Part shown: positions 26,082 through 35,063 of the stretch, in pieces | How positions within the stretch are numbered: the stretch's first letter is position 1 | How the letters are laid out: the number at the start of each line of letters is the position of its first letter | NCBI RefSeq assembly: GCF_014649835.1 | Contig: NZ_BMTU01000014.1 | Location: 1-64,000, forward strand | From: Streptomyces pilosus | GTDB taxonomy: Bacteria > Actinomycetota > Actinomycetes > Streptomycetales > Streptomycetaceae | Length of the DNA stretch: 64,000 nucleotides | Reading direction: 5' to 3' | The notes under the pieces: generated by a model | What the model was told of the DNA's origin: nothing | Databases searched by the model: none | The model's input: only the letters and a program-made list of their open reading frames with translations | Program-made: the position numbers and the translations under genes

Positions 26082-27518
26082 ATGAGGCTCCGCGAGTCGG
26101 CCGTGGCACTGGCCACCCGGTGTTATGCCGATGTAGTGGCCGGGCGGTACCGCCTGGACGCGGTCATCGGCTCGGGTGGCGCCGCCGACGTCCACCGGGG
26201 TCTCGACCTGCGTCTGCGACGACCGGTGGCCGTCAAGATGTTCCGGCCCGGCGCCGACGGCGACATGGAGGCGCGCTTCCGCGGCGAGGCGCTCATCCTG
26301 GCCAGGCTGCAGCACCCGGGGCTCGTCACCGTGTACGACGCCGGACAGCACAACAACCGCGCCTATCTGGTCATGCAGCTGATCGAGGGCCCCACGCTCA
26401 GAGCCCGCATCGCCGAAGGCCCTCTGTCTCCGGCGGAGACGGCCGCGCTCGGCGCCGGACTGGCCAACGCACTGGCCCACGCACACGAGGCGGACGTCAT
26501 TCACCGTGACGTGAAGCCGTCCAACATCATCCTGGATCCGTCCGGGCAGCCCCACCTCACCGACTTCGGCATATCCCAGCTGATCGGTGCGACCACCCAC
26601 ACCGCCACGGGCACGCTCATCGGCACGGCCGCCTATCTGTCCCCCGAGCAGGTACTCGGCCAGCCCGTCAGCCAGGCGGTCGACATCTACGCCCTCGGTC
26701 TCGTCCTGCTCGAATGCCTCACCGGCAGGCTCGAGTACGGCGGTGGCCCCCTGGAGGCCGCGATCGCACGGCTGCACCGTCGGCCCGAACTGCCCGACTC
26801 CCTGCCCGAGGACTTCGCGGACCTGCTGCGGAACATGACCGCGCTGGACGACGGGAAGCGCCCGTCGGCACATGAGTGCGCCAGGGCACTGGCCGCGCTG
26901 GCCGGTGCGGCGAGGCCCATGTCCGTCCCGTCCGCCGCGCGGATCCTGAACGCAGCACCGCGCCCGCGACCGGCGCGGGACGCCGAACCCACGCACCGGA
27001 ACCCGCTGCCCGCGGCCGGCCCGGCCAGGCCGGGAACCACGGCCTCACGGCGCCACGCCCTGGTGGCCGGCGGAGCCGCCGCGCTCGCTGCCGTCCTGAC
27101 CACGGCCCTCGCCGTCTCCGACAGTTCCTCCCACCAGGCGCCCGGCGCGAAGGCCCCGCAGGCCGCGGGCCGCCACTCGGCGCCGGCCGACCCGCCGCAG
27201 ACCGCCGCCGAGAGCAGGGACACCACACCGGTGGCACCCTCCTCGTCCCTCCCCGGCGCCCCGTCCGAGGCCCCCCGTGACGCGGCGTCCGAGCGTGATC
27301 CGGGCTCCGCCGCGGCGCAACCGAGCCGGAAACCGGCCACCGACGCGGCCGCACGTGGCACCGCTGTCCCGACGTCGCACCCCGGTTCGCGCGGCACTCC
27401 GGGCGGCCCGTCCAAGGATTCCGCCGACCTGAGGAACGAGACCGGACCTCGGGCGTTCCACGCACCGCCCGGCAAGCCCGCGACGCCCGGTGAGAACCGG
27501 AACAGGGGGCGACGGTGA
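26082..27518 (+). CDS. Membrane Ser/Thr protein kinase (PknB-like)
   Basis: ATG 26082, eight bases after GGGAGA, gives 478 residues. The kinase domain (about 20-280) has the glycine loop GSGGAADV, Lys52 in VAVKMF, the catalytic HRDVKPSN (Asp143), DFG 161-163 and a TATGTLIGTAAYLSPEQ activation segment. One transmembrane helix near residues 330-348 (HALVAGGAAALAAVLTTALAV) is followed by a Pro/Ser/Thr-rich extracellular tail with no PASTA or other folded sensor. It is a eukaryotic-type Hanks kinase. Its substrates are unknown. Confidence 0.88.
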   Translation: MRLRESAVALATRCYADVVAGRYRLDAVIGSGGAADVHRGLDLRLRRPVAVKMFRPGADGDMEARFRGEALILARLQHPGLVTVYDAGQHNNRAYLVMQLIEGPTLRARIAEGPLSPAETAALGAGLANALAHAHEADVIHRDVKPSNIILDPSGQPHLTDFGISQLIGATTHTATGTLIGTAAYLSPEQVLGQPVSQAVDIYALGLVLLECLTGRLEYGGGPLEAAIARLHRRPELPDSLPEDFADLLRNMTALDDGKRPSAHECARALAALAGAARPMSVPSAARILNAAPRPRPARDAEPTHRNPLPAAGPARPGTTASRRHALVAGGAAALAAVLTTALAVSDSSSHQAPGAKAPQAAGRHSAPADPPQTAAESRDTTPVAPSSSLPGAPSEAPRDAASERDPGSAAAQPSRKPATDAAARGTAVPTSHPGSRGTPGGPSKDSADLRNETGPRAFHAPPGKPATPGENRNRGRR

Positions 27519-27540
27519 CCGACAGGGGACGCGCACACGG

Positions 27541-28152
27541 TCAGTCGCGTGACGCCCTGCGCGCGGCGTTCTCCCGCCACTCCCGGCCGATCGACCGCAG
27601 CAGCGCCGGGTAGACGCCCAGGTAGCGGAACGGTTTGATGCCCAGCATGTACAGCGAGCCGAGCCGGCCGTTCGGCTTGACCAGCACGGCCATCTGGCCG
27701 CGGTAGCCGCCGTCCCCGTCGGGGACCCAGCCGATGTGCATCACCCCGTGCATGGTCTTGTTGGCGTACTCGGTGGCCCACTCGTCGTGTGTCTGGAAGA
27801 CCGACGTGAAGGGTGCGGTGCCGAGGTCGGGCCCCCGCGGGCCGTCGCGCAGGTCGTCCGGCAGCCGATCGCGCAGCGTCGCCACCCGGCCGCCGACCCC
27901 CGAGTCCGGCTTGTCCCAGCCGAGGAGCGCGCCCAGCTTCCAGCGCACCGCGAAGAGGAAGCGGCCCACCGGGTTGCCGCCGTCCGGTCCGTCCTTGCCG
28001 TCCGCCATCTGCTGGACCAGGTGGTGCAGGTCGTCGGGGCCGCCCGGTGTCGGCAGGGCCCACAGATCCTCCAGCCGGAAGTCGTCGGCCACCTCGTGGA
28101 TCCGCCAGGGGCGGGAGGTGTGGTCGGTGGCGGGAAGGCGCAGGTCGCTCAT
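27541..28152 (-). CDS. DUF2867 domain-containing protein under TetR control
   Basis: ATG 28152 gives 203 residues. HEVADDFRLEDLWALPTPGG, TSVFQTHDEWATEYANKTMHGVMH and FRYLGVYPALLRSIGREW are characteristic of DUF2867, a START-like family of unknown function. The gene diverges from the TetR gene at 28249. The palindrome TATACG-N4-CGTATA lies 15 bases upstream of its start codon, so the TetR protein is expected to repress it. The ligand that relieves repression may also be this protein's substrate. Confidence 0.78.
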   Translation of the reverse strand: MSDLRLPATDHTSRPWRIHEVADDFRLEDLWALPTPGGPDDLHHLVQQMADGKDGPDGGNPVGRFLFAVRWKLGALLGWDKPDSGVGGRVATLRDRLPDDLRDGPRGPDLGTAPFTSVFQTHDEWATEYANKTMHGVMHIGWVPDGDGGYRGQMAVLVKPNGRLGSLYMLGIKPFRYLGVYPALLRSIGREWRENAARRASRD

Positions 28153-28166
28153 GGCAGGCCCCTGTC

Positions 28167-28182
28167 TATACGGTGGCGTATA
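28167..28182. promoter_or_regulatory. TetR operator 1, proximal to the DUF2867 gene
   Basis: TATACG-GTGG-CGTATA; the symmetry extends one base each side (C...G), giving 7-base arms. It lies 15 bases before the DUF2867 start codon and would overlap its -10 or transcription start. Confidence 0.75.
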
Positions 28183-28200
28183 GATCGAGCATAGACCTTC

Positions 28201-28216
28201 TATACGGTTCCGTATA
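28201..28216. promoter_or_regulatory. TetR operator 2, proximal to the TetR gene
   Basis: Perfect palindrome TATACGG-TT-CCGTATA, with the same half-site as operator 1. The centres are 34 bases apart. It overlaps a TATACT -10-like element (28213-28218) of the TetR gene, indicating autoregulation. Confidence 0.75.
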
Positions 28217-28248
28217 CTCGGCTCCTGGCGCATGGAGGGAGTCGAGGT

Positions 28249-28806
28249 ATGGGTGCGATCCGGACCCCGCGGGACAAGTGGATCGAGGAAGGCCTGCGGG
28301 CGCTCGCCGCCGGCGGCCCTGAGGGCGTCCGGGTGGAAGTCCTCGCCCAGGCGCTGGGCGTCAGCAAGGGCGGCTTCTACGGCTACTTCCGCAACCGCTC
28401 CGCCCTCCTGGAGGAGATGCTCGCCACCTGGGAGCGCGGGGTCACCGAGGACGTCATCGAGCGGATCGAGCGCGACCCGGGCGACGCCCGCGAGCGGCTC
28501 GGGCGCCTCTTCGACTACGTGGGCTCGGCCGCGACCCCCGTGACCGACGCCGGGGTCGAACTGGCGATCCGCGACTGGGCGCGGCGTGACGAGGCCGTCG
28601 CACGCTGCCTCCGCCGGGCCGACAACCGGCGCATGGACTACCTGCGGGCGCTCTACGGAGCCTTCTGTCCCGACGCGGACGACGTCGAGGCCCGCTGTCT
28701 GATCACTTTCTCGCTGCGCATCGGCGACCACCTCATCGCCGCGGACGACGGCCCGCGCAGTCGCGCCGAGGTCCTCGCCGCGGTCAGGAACAGGTTGCTG
28801 AGCTAG
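28249..28806 (+). CDS. TetR/AcrR-family repressor
   Basis: The 185-residue protein starts at ATG 28249. The helix-turn-helix reads VEVLAQALGVSKGGFYGYFRNRSALLEEML, and the rest is the helical ligand domain with an internal Cys. Twin palindromes between it and the divergent DUF2867 gene are its probable operators. It most likely represses both genes until it binds an effector. The ligand cannot be inferred. Confidence 0.85.
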   Translation: MGAIRTPRDKWIEEGLRALAAGGPEGVRVEVLAQALGVSKGGFYGYFRNRSALLEEMLATWERGVTEDVIERIERDPGDARERLGRLFDYVGSAATPVTDAGVELAIRDWARRDEAVARCLRRADNRRMDYLRALYGAFCPDADDVEARCLITFSLRIGDHLIAADDGPRSRAEVLAAVRNRLLS

Positions 28807-28849
28807 GCAACCGACCCGGTGCCCGTATTGTCCGGATAAGATCCTGTGT

Positions 28850-29962
28850 GTGATTCAGTCAGGAAGGCTCCGGCGCCGCCCTCGTCCCCGCGGCGGCCAG
28901 CGGGAAGCCGTGCTGCTGTCACCCGTGCTCGTCACCATCCTCGTCACCGGGCTTGCGGCCTCCACACCGAGGGAGATCGCCTTCAGCCGCCTGCTGCCCG
29001 CGGCACCCGCCCTCGCCGCCGCGCTGTGGCCCGTGCTTCCGACGGTCCTGCTGGGGACGTTCTGCCTGCTGGTCATGATCGGCCTCAGCTTCATCTACTC
29101 CGATCTGGGGACGCCGTACACGGCCGCCGCGATCGTCGCCGTCACCTTGGCGGCCGCGTACGCGAGCCATCTGCGACTCCAGCGCGAGGAGACGCTCTTC
29201 GCGGTCCGGCTCGTCGCCGACGCGGCGCAGCAGGTGCTGCTGCGGCCGCTGCCTCACCTGATCCGCAGCATCGAGATCGAGTCGCTGTACCTGGCGGCCC
29301 AGGAACAGGCACGGATCGGTGGCGACTTCTACGAGGCGGCCGACACGCCCTACGGCGTCCGCCTGCTCATCGGCGACGTACGCGGCAAGGGCCTGTCGGC
29401 GGTGGGTGCCGCTTCGGCAGTGATCAACTGCTTCCGGGAGAACGCGTACGACCAGCCCGACCTCAGGGCCGTCATCCGGCGGATCCAGAGCACCGTGTCC
29501 CGTTACAGCGCCAGTGTCCCCGCCGACGATCAGATCGAGCACTTCGCGACCGCCCTGATCGTCGAGATCCCGCACGGCGGCAGACACATCAGCATCCTGA
29601 ACTGCGGGCATCCGCCCCCGGTGTTCCTGCGCGGCGAGGAGGTCCAGGTCCTCGAGCCCACCCTCACCTCGACCCCCCTCAACCTCTCCGCCCTCCTCGG
29701 AGACCACTACCACGTGGACACCGTCGCCTTCGCGCCGGGCGACCAAATGCTGCTCTACACCGACGGCGTGACGGAGACCCGCGACCGGGCGGGCGAGTTC
29801 TTCCCGCTGGCGGACTGGGCGCGCCGGCACCACCAGGCGCCGCCCCGCGACCTGCTGGACCGGCTCCACGCGGACCTGTTCCACTACGCGCGCGGCAGGC
29901 TCGACGACGACATCGCGGCCCTCGCCGTGCGGTACCGGCACAGCGGTGTTCCGGAGCGGTAG
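28850..29962 (+). CDS. Membrane-bound PP2C/SpoIIE-type phosphatase
   Basis: GTG 28850 gives 370 residues. It has about three transmembrane helices in residues 22-105, then a SpoIIE phosphatase domain with the metal-binding motifs GGDFYEA, GDVRGKG, LYTDGVTETRD and DDDIAALAV. Such proteins dephosphorylate STAS anti-sigma-antagonists. A TAAGAT -10-like hexamer ends 8 bases before the start codon and there is no ribosome-binding site, so a leaderless transcript is likely. It is not next to its partner switch proteins. Confidence 0.82.
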   Translation: MIQSGRLRRRPRPRGGQREAVLLSPVLVTILVTGLAASTPREIAFSRLLPAAPALAAALWPVLPTVLLGTFCLLVMIGLSFIYSDLGTPYTAAAIVAVTLAAAYASHLRLQREETLFAVRLVADAAQQVLLRPLPHLIRSIEIESLYLAAQEQARIGGDFYEAADTPYGVRLLIGDVRGKGLSAVGAASAVINCFRENAYDQPDLRAVIRRIQSTVSRYSASVPADDQIEHFATALIVEIPHGGRHISILNCGHPPPVFLRGEEVQVLEPTLTSTPLNLSALLGDHYHVDTVAFAPGDQMLLYTDGVTETRDRAGEFFPLADWARRHHQAPPRDLLDRLHADLFHYARGRLDDDIAALAVRYRHSGVPER

Positions 29963-29986
29963 CGCGGCGAACGGAGGCGGGCCGGA

Positions 29987-30014
29987 TGCCGCCGGCCCGC
30001 GAGCGCCGGCGGCA
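29987..30014. terminator. Stem-loop after the SpoIIE phosphatase gene
   Basis: Perfect 10-base stem TGCCGCCGGC/GCCGGCGGCA with an 8-base loop. The rest of the 306-base gap 29963-30268 contains nothing else I recognise apart from the promoter expected for the HU-like gene. Confidence 0.6.
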
Positions 30015-30268
30015 CCGCGACCGGCACCCGGAGCACGGGTGTGCCCCGAGCGGACCTGCCCGCTGGCGGGGCTGTCGTGCTCGGGATGGAGTGGGCGATG
30101 TGCCCGCTGACCCTCTCCGCGAGGTGTTCGGCGCGGCTCCCGCCCGGGGCGCCGCCCTCCCGGGACCGGAGCGGTCGCCGTCCGCGCCGTCCGCCCCTCG
30201 GACGGGGCGGCGAGCGGCGGAACGCGGTGACGGGAACGCCGTCACACACTGACCCGGAAGGGGAAGCC

Positions 30269-30529
30269 ATGGACAAGAACGCCCTGGTCGAAGCCGCCGC
30301 ACGCCGAACCGCGGACGCGGATCGGCAACTGGCGGCGGAGCAGGTGGAGCGGGTGGTCGACGCGCTCTTCGGCACCGTGGAGCACCCCGGCGTGATCGCC
30401 GAGGGGCTCAAGAGGGGCGAGACCGTCACGGTGCTCGGCTTCGGTGCCTTCCATCTCGACGACCAGGACCGCGCCACCCTGCGGCCGGGCCAGGCGCTGA
30501 ACGAGTACGTCAGCGGCGCCGTCGGCTGA
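30269..30529 (+). CDS. HU/IHF-family protein lacking the DNA-binding beta-arm
   Basis: ATG 30269 with GGAAGGGGA upstream gives 86 residues. The N-terminal helices (MDKNALVEAAARRTADADRQ) and VTVLGFGAFHL strand match HU. In a normal HU, about 25 residues after GFGxF form the arm, with a TGRNPQTGE-like tip that intercalates into DNA. Here GFGAFHL runs straight into DDQDRATLRPGQALNEY, the C-terminal helix region, so the arm is gone and the replacement is acidic. A 6-residue insertion (TVEHPG) sits in the second helix. It may dimerise without bending DNA, or modulate true HU. Spacing to the next gene includes a terminator. Confidence 0.75.
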   Translation: MDKNALVEAAARRTADADRQLAAEQVERVVDALFGTVEHPGVIAEGLKRGETVTVLGFGAFHLDDQDRATLRPGQALNEYVSGAVG

Positions 30530-30542
30530 CCATCCACGGCAG

Positions 30543-30564
30543 GGGACGGGCCGCGGCCCGTCCC
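30543..30564. terminator. Bidirectional hairpin between HU-like and Dps genes
   Basis: Perfect 10-base inverted repeat GGGACGGGCC/GGCCCGTCCC separated by 2 bases (the inner pairs must open as a loop), located between two converging genes. Confidence 0.55.
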
Positions 30565-30571
30565 GTCCCGG

Positions 30572-31150
30572 TCAGGGCTGCTCGCGCGCCTGGTCCGCCG
30601 CCTGTCCCGCGGCGCCGCTCTCCGTGGTGGCGCCCCGGGTGCTGAGCCTGCCGCCGCTGGACTCCAGGTGGGCGCGGACGAACCACTGGAACAGCTCCAG
30701 GCCCCGCAACTGCTCGATGAGCATGTCCTGGGTGACCGGGTCGAGCGTCTCGGTGGCCTGCATGACCTCGCGGTGGTCCTTGATCACACCCGTGTAGACG
30801 AGGTCCAGGGCGCCGAGGTGCTCGATGGCTTCCGCCCGCCCGATCGAGTAGTCGTTCCAGGTGCGCTCGTCGACCAGGGCACCAGGGGTCCCCTTGGGCT
30901 CACCACCGAGGGTGGAGATCCGCTCGGCGATGTCGTCGGTCATGGACCGCACCTCGTCCACCTGGGGGTCGAGCATCTCATGGACCGCGATGAAGTGCGG
31001 GCCGACCACGTTCCAGTGGATGTGCTTCAGCGTCAGGTGAAGATCGTTCAGCGCGTGCAGGCGCGACTGCAGCATCGTCACGATCCGGCTGCTGTCCTGC
31101 GCGCTCAGACCCGGCACGGTGTACGCGAGGTCGGAACCCTGAGAGGGCAC
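30572..31150 (-). CDS. Dps-family ferritin-like DNA/iron protection protein
   Basis: ATG 31150 gives 192 residues. The Dps ferroxidase signature is clear: LHLTLKHIHWNVVGPHFIAVHEMLDPQVDEV contributes His and acidic ligands shared between subunits. A four-helix bundle follows, then a 30-residue Gln/Ala/Gly-rich C-terminal tail. Streptomyces Dps proteins often have such tails, which can affect DNA binding or assembly. It should form 12-mers that oxidise and store iron and protect DNA during stress or in spores. Confidence 0.85.
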   Translation of the reverse strand: MPSQGSDLAYTVPGLSAQDSSRIVTMLQSRLHALNDLHLTLKHIHWNVVGPHFIAVHEMLDPQVDEVRSMTDDIAERISTLGGEPKGTPGALVDERTWNDYSIGRAEAIEHLGALDLVYTGVIKDHREVMQATETLDPVTQDMLIEQLRGLELFQWFVRAHLESSGGRLSTRGATTESGAAGQAADQAREQP

Positions 31151-31354
31151 GGCGCTACTCCTCTGTTCGTCCTATGCGGCGATGAACACAAGAGCAGGCC
31201 CGGGGCGGTCCGTCGCGTGGCCGCGCCCGGCGGCCCGCGACTGTCACCGGAGCGGACCACCCCGCCGGGGCACGGGCCGCCCCCGGACTCAGGCGGTCAC
31301 ATCGCGCGGGGTGATTTATGGTGACGTCAGGAGCATGTCCCTACCGGAGGTGCA

Positions 31355-32236
31355 ATGATGCGCGCCGCGGCAGCGATCGTCTCCGGGGCTGTCAGTGTGG
31401 CGCTCATCGCCGTGACGTCGGCGTGCGACCAGGGCGGGTCGGAGCCGCAGAACGTCCGTTACGGTGACTGCCCGATCTCAGGAAAGTACGGGGAGTTCGA
31501 CCTGTCGCCCGAGACGGCGGGCGCCCTCACGGTCAAGACCACCCTGCCCGCCCCCGGCTGGTGGAACGGCGAAACGCCGGACGCCGTGAAGAGCGGATAC
31601 GAGTACTGCATGGCGGCCAACATCGCCTACCGGTCCGGACTCGACCGGGTGACGGTGAAGAACGCCCCCTTCCCGGAGGTCGTCTCCGGCCGGACCACCG
31701 ACTTCGATCTCGCCCTGGCACAGATCACGATCACCCCCGAACGGAGCAGGGTCGCCGCGTTCTCCCCGCCCTACCTCTCCTCGACCCTGGGACTGCTGAT
31801 CAGGGACGGCGAGCAGATCGACGAGAACACCATCCGCGACGTCCGCATCGGCGTGGCCGAGGGCACCACGGGCGAGGAGTTCGTCGAGAACCGCATCGAG
31901 CCGACCAAGCCCGTGACCGCGTTCGCCAACGACCCGGAGCTGGTCACGGCGCTGGAGGAGGGGCGGATCGACGCGGTCGTCCACGACACGACGATCCTGC
32001 TGGCGTATCCCCAGAAGAAGGAGGACCGGGTGCGCCTCGTGGGCCAGTACAGGACCGGTCAGAGCTACGGCGCCCTGTACCCGAAGGGGGCACCCGACAA
32101 GGAGGAACTGGACCGCGTCATCAAGCAGCTGACCGACGACGGGACGCTCGCCAAACTGTCGGCCGTCTACCTCGGGGCCGCCTTCGGCCAGGATCCCGTC
32201 AAGATCCCGTACCTCACCGTCGATGACGGCTCCTGA
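31355..32236 (+). CDS. Amino-acid-type ABC transporter substrate-binding lipoprotein
   Basis: The 293-residue protein starts at ATG 31355 (a second ATG follows directly) after GGAGGT. A lipobox ending at TSAC (Cys24) anchors it outside the membrane. The SBP family 3 fold is shown by the segment LALAQITITPERSRVAAFSPPY and by GVAEGTTGEEFVEN. No permease or ATPase gene is adjacent, so it is an orphan binding protein. It may use a transporter encoded elsewhere or act as a sensor. Confidence 0.8.
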   Translation: MMRAAAAIVSGAVSVALIAVTSACDQGGSEPQNVRYGDCPISGKYGEFDLSPETAGALTVKTTLPAPGWWNGETPDAVKSGYEYCMAANIAYRSGLDRVTVKNAPFPEVVSGRTTDFDLALAQITITPERSRVAAFSPPYLSSTLGLLIRDGEQIDENTIRDVRIGVAEGTTGEEFVENRIEPTKPVTAFANDPELVTALEEGRIDAVVHDTTILLAYPQKKEDRVRLVGQYRTGQSYGALYPKGAPDKEELDRVIKQLTDDGTLAKLSAVYLGAAFGQDPVKIPYLTVDDGS

Positions 32237-32252
32237 ACACCCCCGGACGGGC

Positions 32253-32271
32253 GCGCCTGTGAGGCAGGCGC
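32253..32271. terminator. Hairpin after the substrate-binding protein gene
   Basis: Perfect 7-base stem GCGCCTG/CAGGCGC with a 5-base loop, between converging genes. Confidence 0.55.
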
Positions 32272-32297
32272 CGGTCCCGTGGCCCCGCAGGCACCCC

Positions 32298-35063
32298 TCA
32301 CAGGTCGGCCATCAGGAGACCGCCCAGGTCGCCGGCGGCCCCGGCGTCCAGCGCCTGCTCAGCCCAGATGATCTTCCCCCGGTCGGTGTACCGGGTGCCC
32401 CAGCGGCGTGACAGCTGCGCCACGAGGAACAGACCACGGCCCCCCTCGTCGGTGCTGGCCGCGCGGCGCAGGTGCGGGGAGGTGCTGGTGCCGTCGCCGA
32501 CCTCGCAGATCAGACTGTCGCCGTCGCGCAGCAGCCGCAGGCTGATGGGGCTCGCCCCGTAACGGATGGCGTTGGTGACCAGTTCGCTGAGGATCAGCTC
32601 GGTCGTGAAGGCGGCCTCACCGAGCCCCCAGGACTCCAGCCTGCCGGTGGCCTCGGCCCGGATCCGGGAGACGGCGGCGGGGTCGTCGGGCACCTCCCAC
32701 TCCGCGACCCGGTCCGGGTCCAGCAGCCGGGTCCGTGCCACGAGCAGGGCGATGTCGTCGGTCGACCCGTCGCGCAGCATCGCGTCGAGCACCGCACGGC
32801 AGGTGCCGTCCGGGGAGGCTCCGTCCGTACGGAGCAGGGCCTCCCGCAGCATGCCGAGCCCGATGTCGATGTCACGCCCCCGGGCCTCGACCAGCCCGTC
32901 GGTGTACAGGACCAGCCGGCTGTCGGCGGCCAGCCGGAGTTCGGCCGTCTCGACCGGCAGCCCTCCTCCCACGCCGAGCGGCGGGGCGACGGGGATGTCG
33001 GGGAAGGTCACGGAGCCGTCGGGTGAGACCAGCGCCGGGCCGGGGTGGCCGGCCCGGGCGAGGACACACCGGCCGGAGACCGGATCGTAGACGGCGTAGA
33101 GGCAGGTGGCGCCGGTGACGGTCTCGGTGTTCCCCTCGGCCGCCGCGTCCTGGTCGATCCGGGTGATCACATCGTCCAGGTGCGCGAGCAGCTCGTCCGG
33201 GGACAGGTCCAGTGACGCGAAGTTGTGCACCGCGGTTCTCAGGCGGCCCATCGTCGCGGCGGCGTGCAGTCCGTGCCCGACGACGTCGCCGACCACCAGG
33301 GCCACCCTGGCCCCCGGCAGCGGGATGACGTCGTACCAGTCGCCGCCCACCCCCGCCTGGGCGGGAAGGTACCGATGCCCTACCTCCAGGGCGGACAGCT
33401 CGGGGAACGTCCTGGGCAGCAGGCTGCGCTGGAGGGTGACAGCCGTGGTGTGCTCGCGGGTGTAGCGGCGCGCGTTGTCGATGCACACGGCCGCCCTCGT
33501 GGCGAGCTCCTCGGCGGGCGAGAGGTCGTCCGGCTCGAAGGGGTCCTGCTCCGAACGCCAGAACTCCACGACGCCGAGCAATTGCCCCCGGGCCCGGAGC
33601 GGCACGGAGATCATGGAGTGGATCCCGTAGTCGATGACCTTCCTGGTCTGCTCCGGGTCCTGGGCGCGCCATCCCTCGGCCATGGCGAGATGCGGCACCA
33701 GGACCGGACGGCCGGTGGTCATGCCCACGGACACGGGGTTGTCGGACACGTAGCGCAGGGGCGTCCCGACGGGATTGAGCGGCGCTTCCTCCCGGATGCC
33801 CGCGGCCGCGACGCGGCGCATCTCCGTACGCGCCCCCGTCGGCTCGTCACCGAGCAGGACGGGCTCGACCAACTCCACGGTGGCGAAGTCGGCGAAGTGC
33901 GGAACCGCCACCTCGGTCAGCTCCTCGGCGGTGCGCTTCATGTCCAGGGTCGTCCCGATCCGCGTACTCGCCTCGTACAGCAGCCGCAGGCGCCCGCCCG
34001 CCACCTCCGCCCGCCCCGCGAGGGCGCGCAGCTCCGTGGTGTCCCGCAGGGTGGCGACGACACCCCCCTTCGGCCCCACCGGCCGCAGACTGACCGCGAG
34101 CAGCAGGTCCCCGGCGAGGAAGACCTTGTCCGTGACCGCCCGGGCCGACTCCAGCAGCCCGGACAGGGCCGGGCTCAGCCCGAGCGCGGTGACCGGCTTG
34201 CCCTCGGCCTTCGGCGGCAGGGCGAGCAGCCGGCGCGCCTCGTCGTTGACCAGCAGCAGCCTCCCGTCGCCGTCCGTGATGATCACGCCTTCGCGCACCG
34301 CGTGCAGCACCGCGTCGTGATGCTCGTACATGCGGGTCATCTCCACCGGCAGCAGACCGCGGGTCTGGCGCCTCAGCCGCCCACTGACCAGCGCCGACCC
34401 GCCTGCGGCCAGGAGCAGCGCGACACCGCCGGCCGCGAACAGCACCGGGAGCTGGTGCTGCACCACACTGGTCACCTTGTCCACCGTGACCCCCACGGTG
34501 ACGAGGCCGACCGCGGTGCCCTCCTCGTCGAAGACGGCCACCGTCGAATCGACGGCCTTCCCCAGACTGCTGTCGAACGTGGTCTGGTGGGGCTCACCTT
34601 CGAGCGCCTCGCCGTAGGAGGCGGAGACGTGCTCCCCGATCTGGTCCGGGTCCGGGTGGGTCCAGCGGAAACCGTAAGGGCTCAGCGCCACGACATAGTC
34701 GACGCCGGTCTTCTCGCGCACTGCCTCGGCATGGGGCTGAAGCGCCGCGGTCGGGTCGTCGCTCTGCATAGCCTCCGCCGTGCCCGGCGCCTTCGCGAAC
34801 GACTCCGCCGCCACCAGCGACCGGTCACCGGCCTCCTGGATCGCGCTGTTGCGGTCCTGGATCACGAGGGCCACCACGGCCGTGACGATGAGCAGCAGCA
34901 CCACCACCAGTTGCAGCAGGAAGACCTGACCCGCGACGCTGCGCGGATTCAGCATCGACAGGACGCGCCGGCCGGCCGAGCCGCGACGCCCCTTCGGGCC
35001 GGCTTCCGACGGCACCCGCTCGTCCCGCCGGCCCACCGGGACGTATTGCCGAAGCTTGCCCAT
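32298..35063 (-). CDS. Multidomain sensor phosphatase/kinase (sensor-PAS-GAF-SpoIIE-HATPase)
   Basis: This 921-residue protein has transmembrane helices at about 47-69 and 205-227 flanking an extracellular sensor (CitA/DcuS-like, with VDYVVALSPYGFRWTHP). A cytoplasmic PAS domain lies near 245-345, GAF near 360-530 and a SpoIIE phosphatase domain near 550-775 (GGDWYDV, VGDVVGHG, LYTDGLVEARG, STDDIA). A C-terminal RsbW-type ATPase spans about 785-905 (LILSELVTNAIRYG, EGGRGLFLV). It likely controls sigma-factor partner switching in response to an external signal. Start ATG 35063. Confidence 0.88.
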   Translation of the reverse strand: MGKLRQYVPVGRRDERVPSEAGPKGRRGSAGRRVLSMLNPRSVAGQVFLLQLVVVLLLIVTAVVALVIQDRNSAIQEAGDRSLVAAESFAKAPGTAEAMQSDDPTAALQPHAEAVREKTGVDYVVALSPYGFRWTHPDPDQIGEHVSASYGEALEGEPHQTTFDSSLGKAVDSTVAVFDEEGTAVGLVTVGVTVDKVTSVVQHQLPVLFAAGGVALLLAAGGSALVSGRLRRQTRGLLPVEMTRMYEHHDAVLHAVREGVIITDGDGRLLLVNDEARRLLALPPKAEGKPVTALGLSPALSGLLESARAVTDKVFLAGDLLLAVSLRPVGPKGGVVATLRDTTELRALAGRAEVAGGRLRLLYEASTRIGTTLDMKRTAEELTEVAVPHFADFATVELVEPVLLGDEPTGARTEMRRVAAAGIREEAPLNPVGTPLRYVSDNPVSVGMTTGRPVLVPHLAMAEGWRAQDPEQTRKVIDYGIHSMISVPLRARGQLLGVVEFWRSEQDPFEPDDLSPAEELATRAAVCIDNARRYTREHTTAVTLQRSLLPRTFPELSALEVGHRYLPAQAGVGGDWYDVIPLPGARVALVVGDVVGHGLHAAATMGRLRTAVHNFASLDLSPDELLAHLDDVITRIDQDAAAEGNTETVTGATCLYAVYDPVSGRCVLARAGHPGPALVSPDGSVTFPDIPVAPPLGVGGGLPVETAELRLAADSRLVLYTDGLVEARGRDIDIGLGMLREALLRTDGASPDGTCRAVLDAMLRDGSTDDIALLVARTRLLDPDRVAEWEVPDDPAAVSRIRAEATGRLESWGLGEAAFTTELILSELVTNAIRYGASPISLRLLRDGDSLICEVGDGTSTSPHLRRAASTDEGGRGLFLVAQLSRRWGTRYTDRGKIIWAEQALDAGAAGDLGGLLMADL

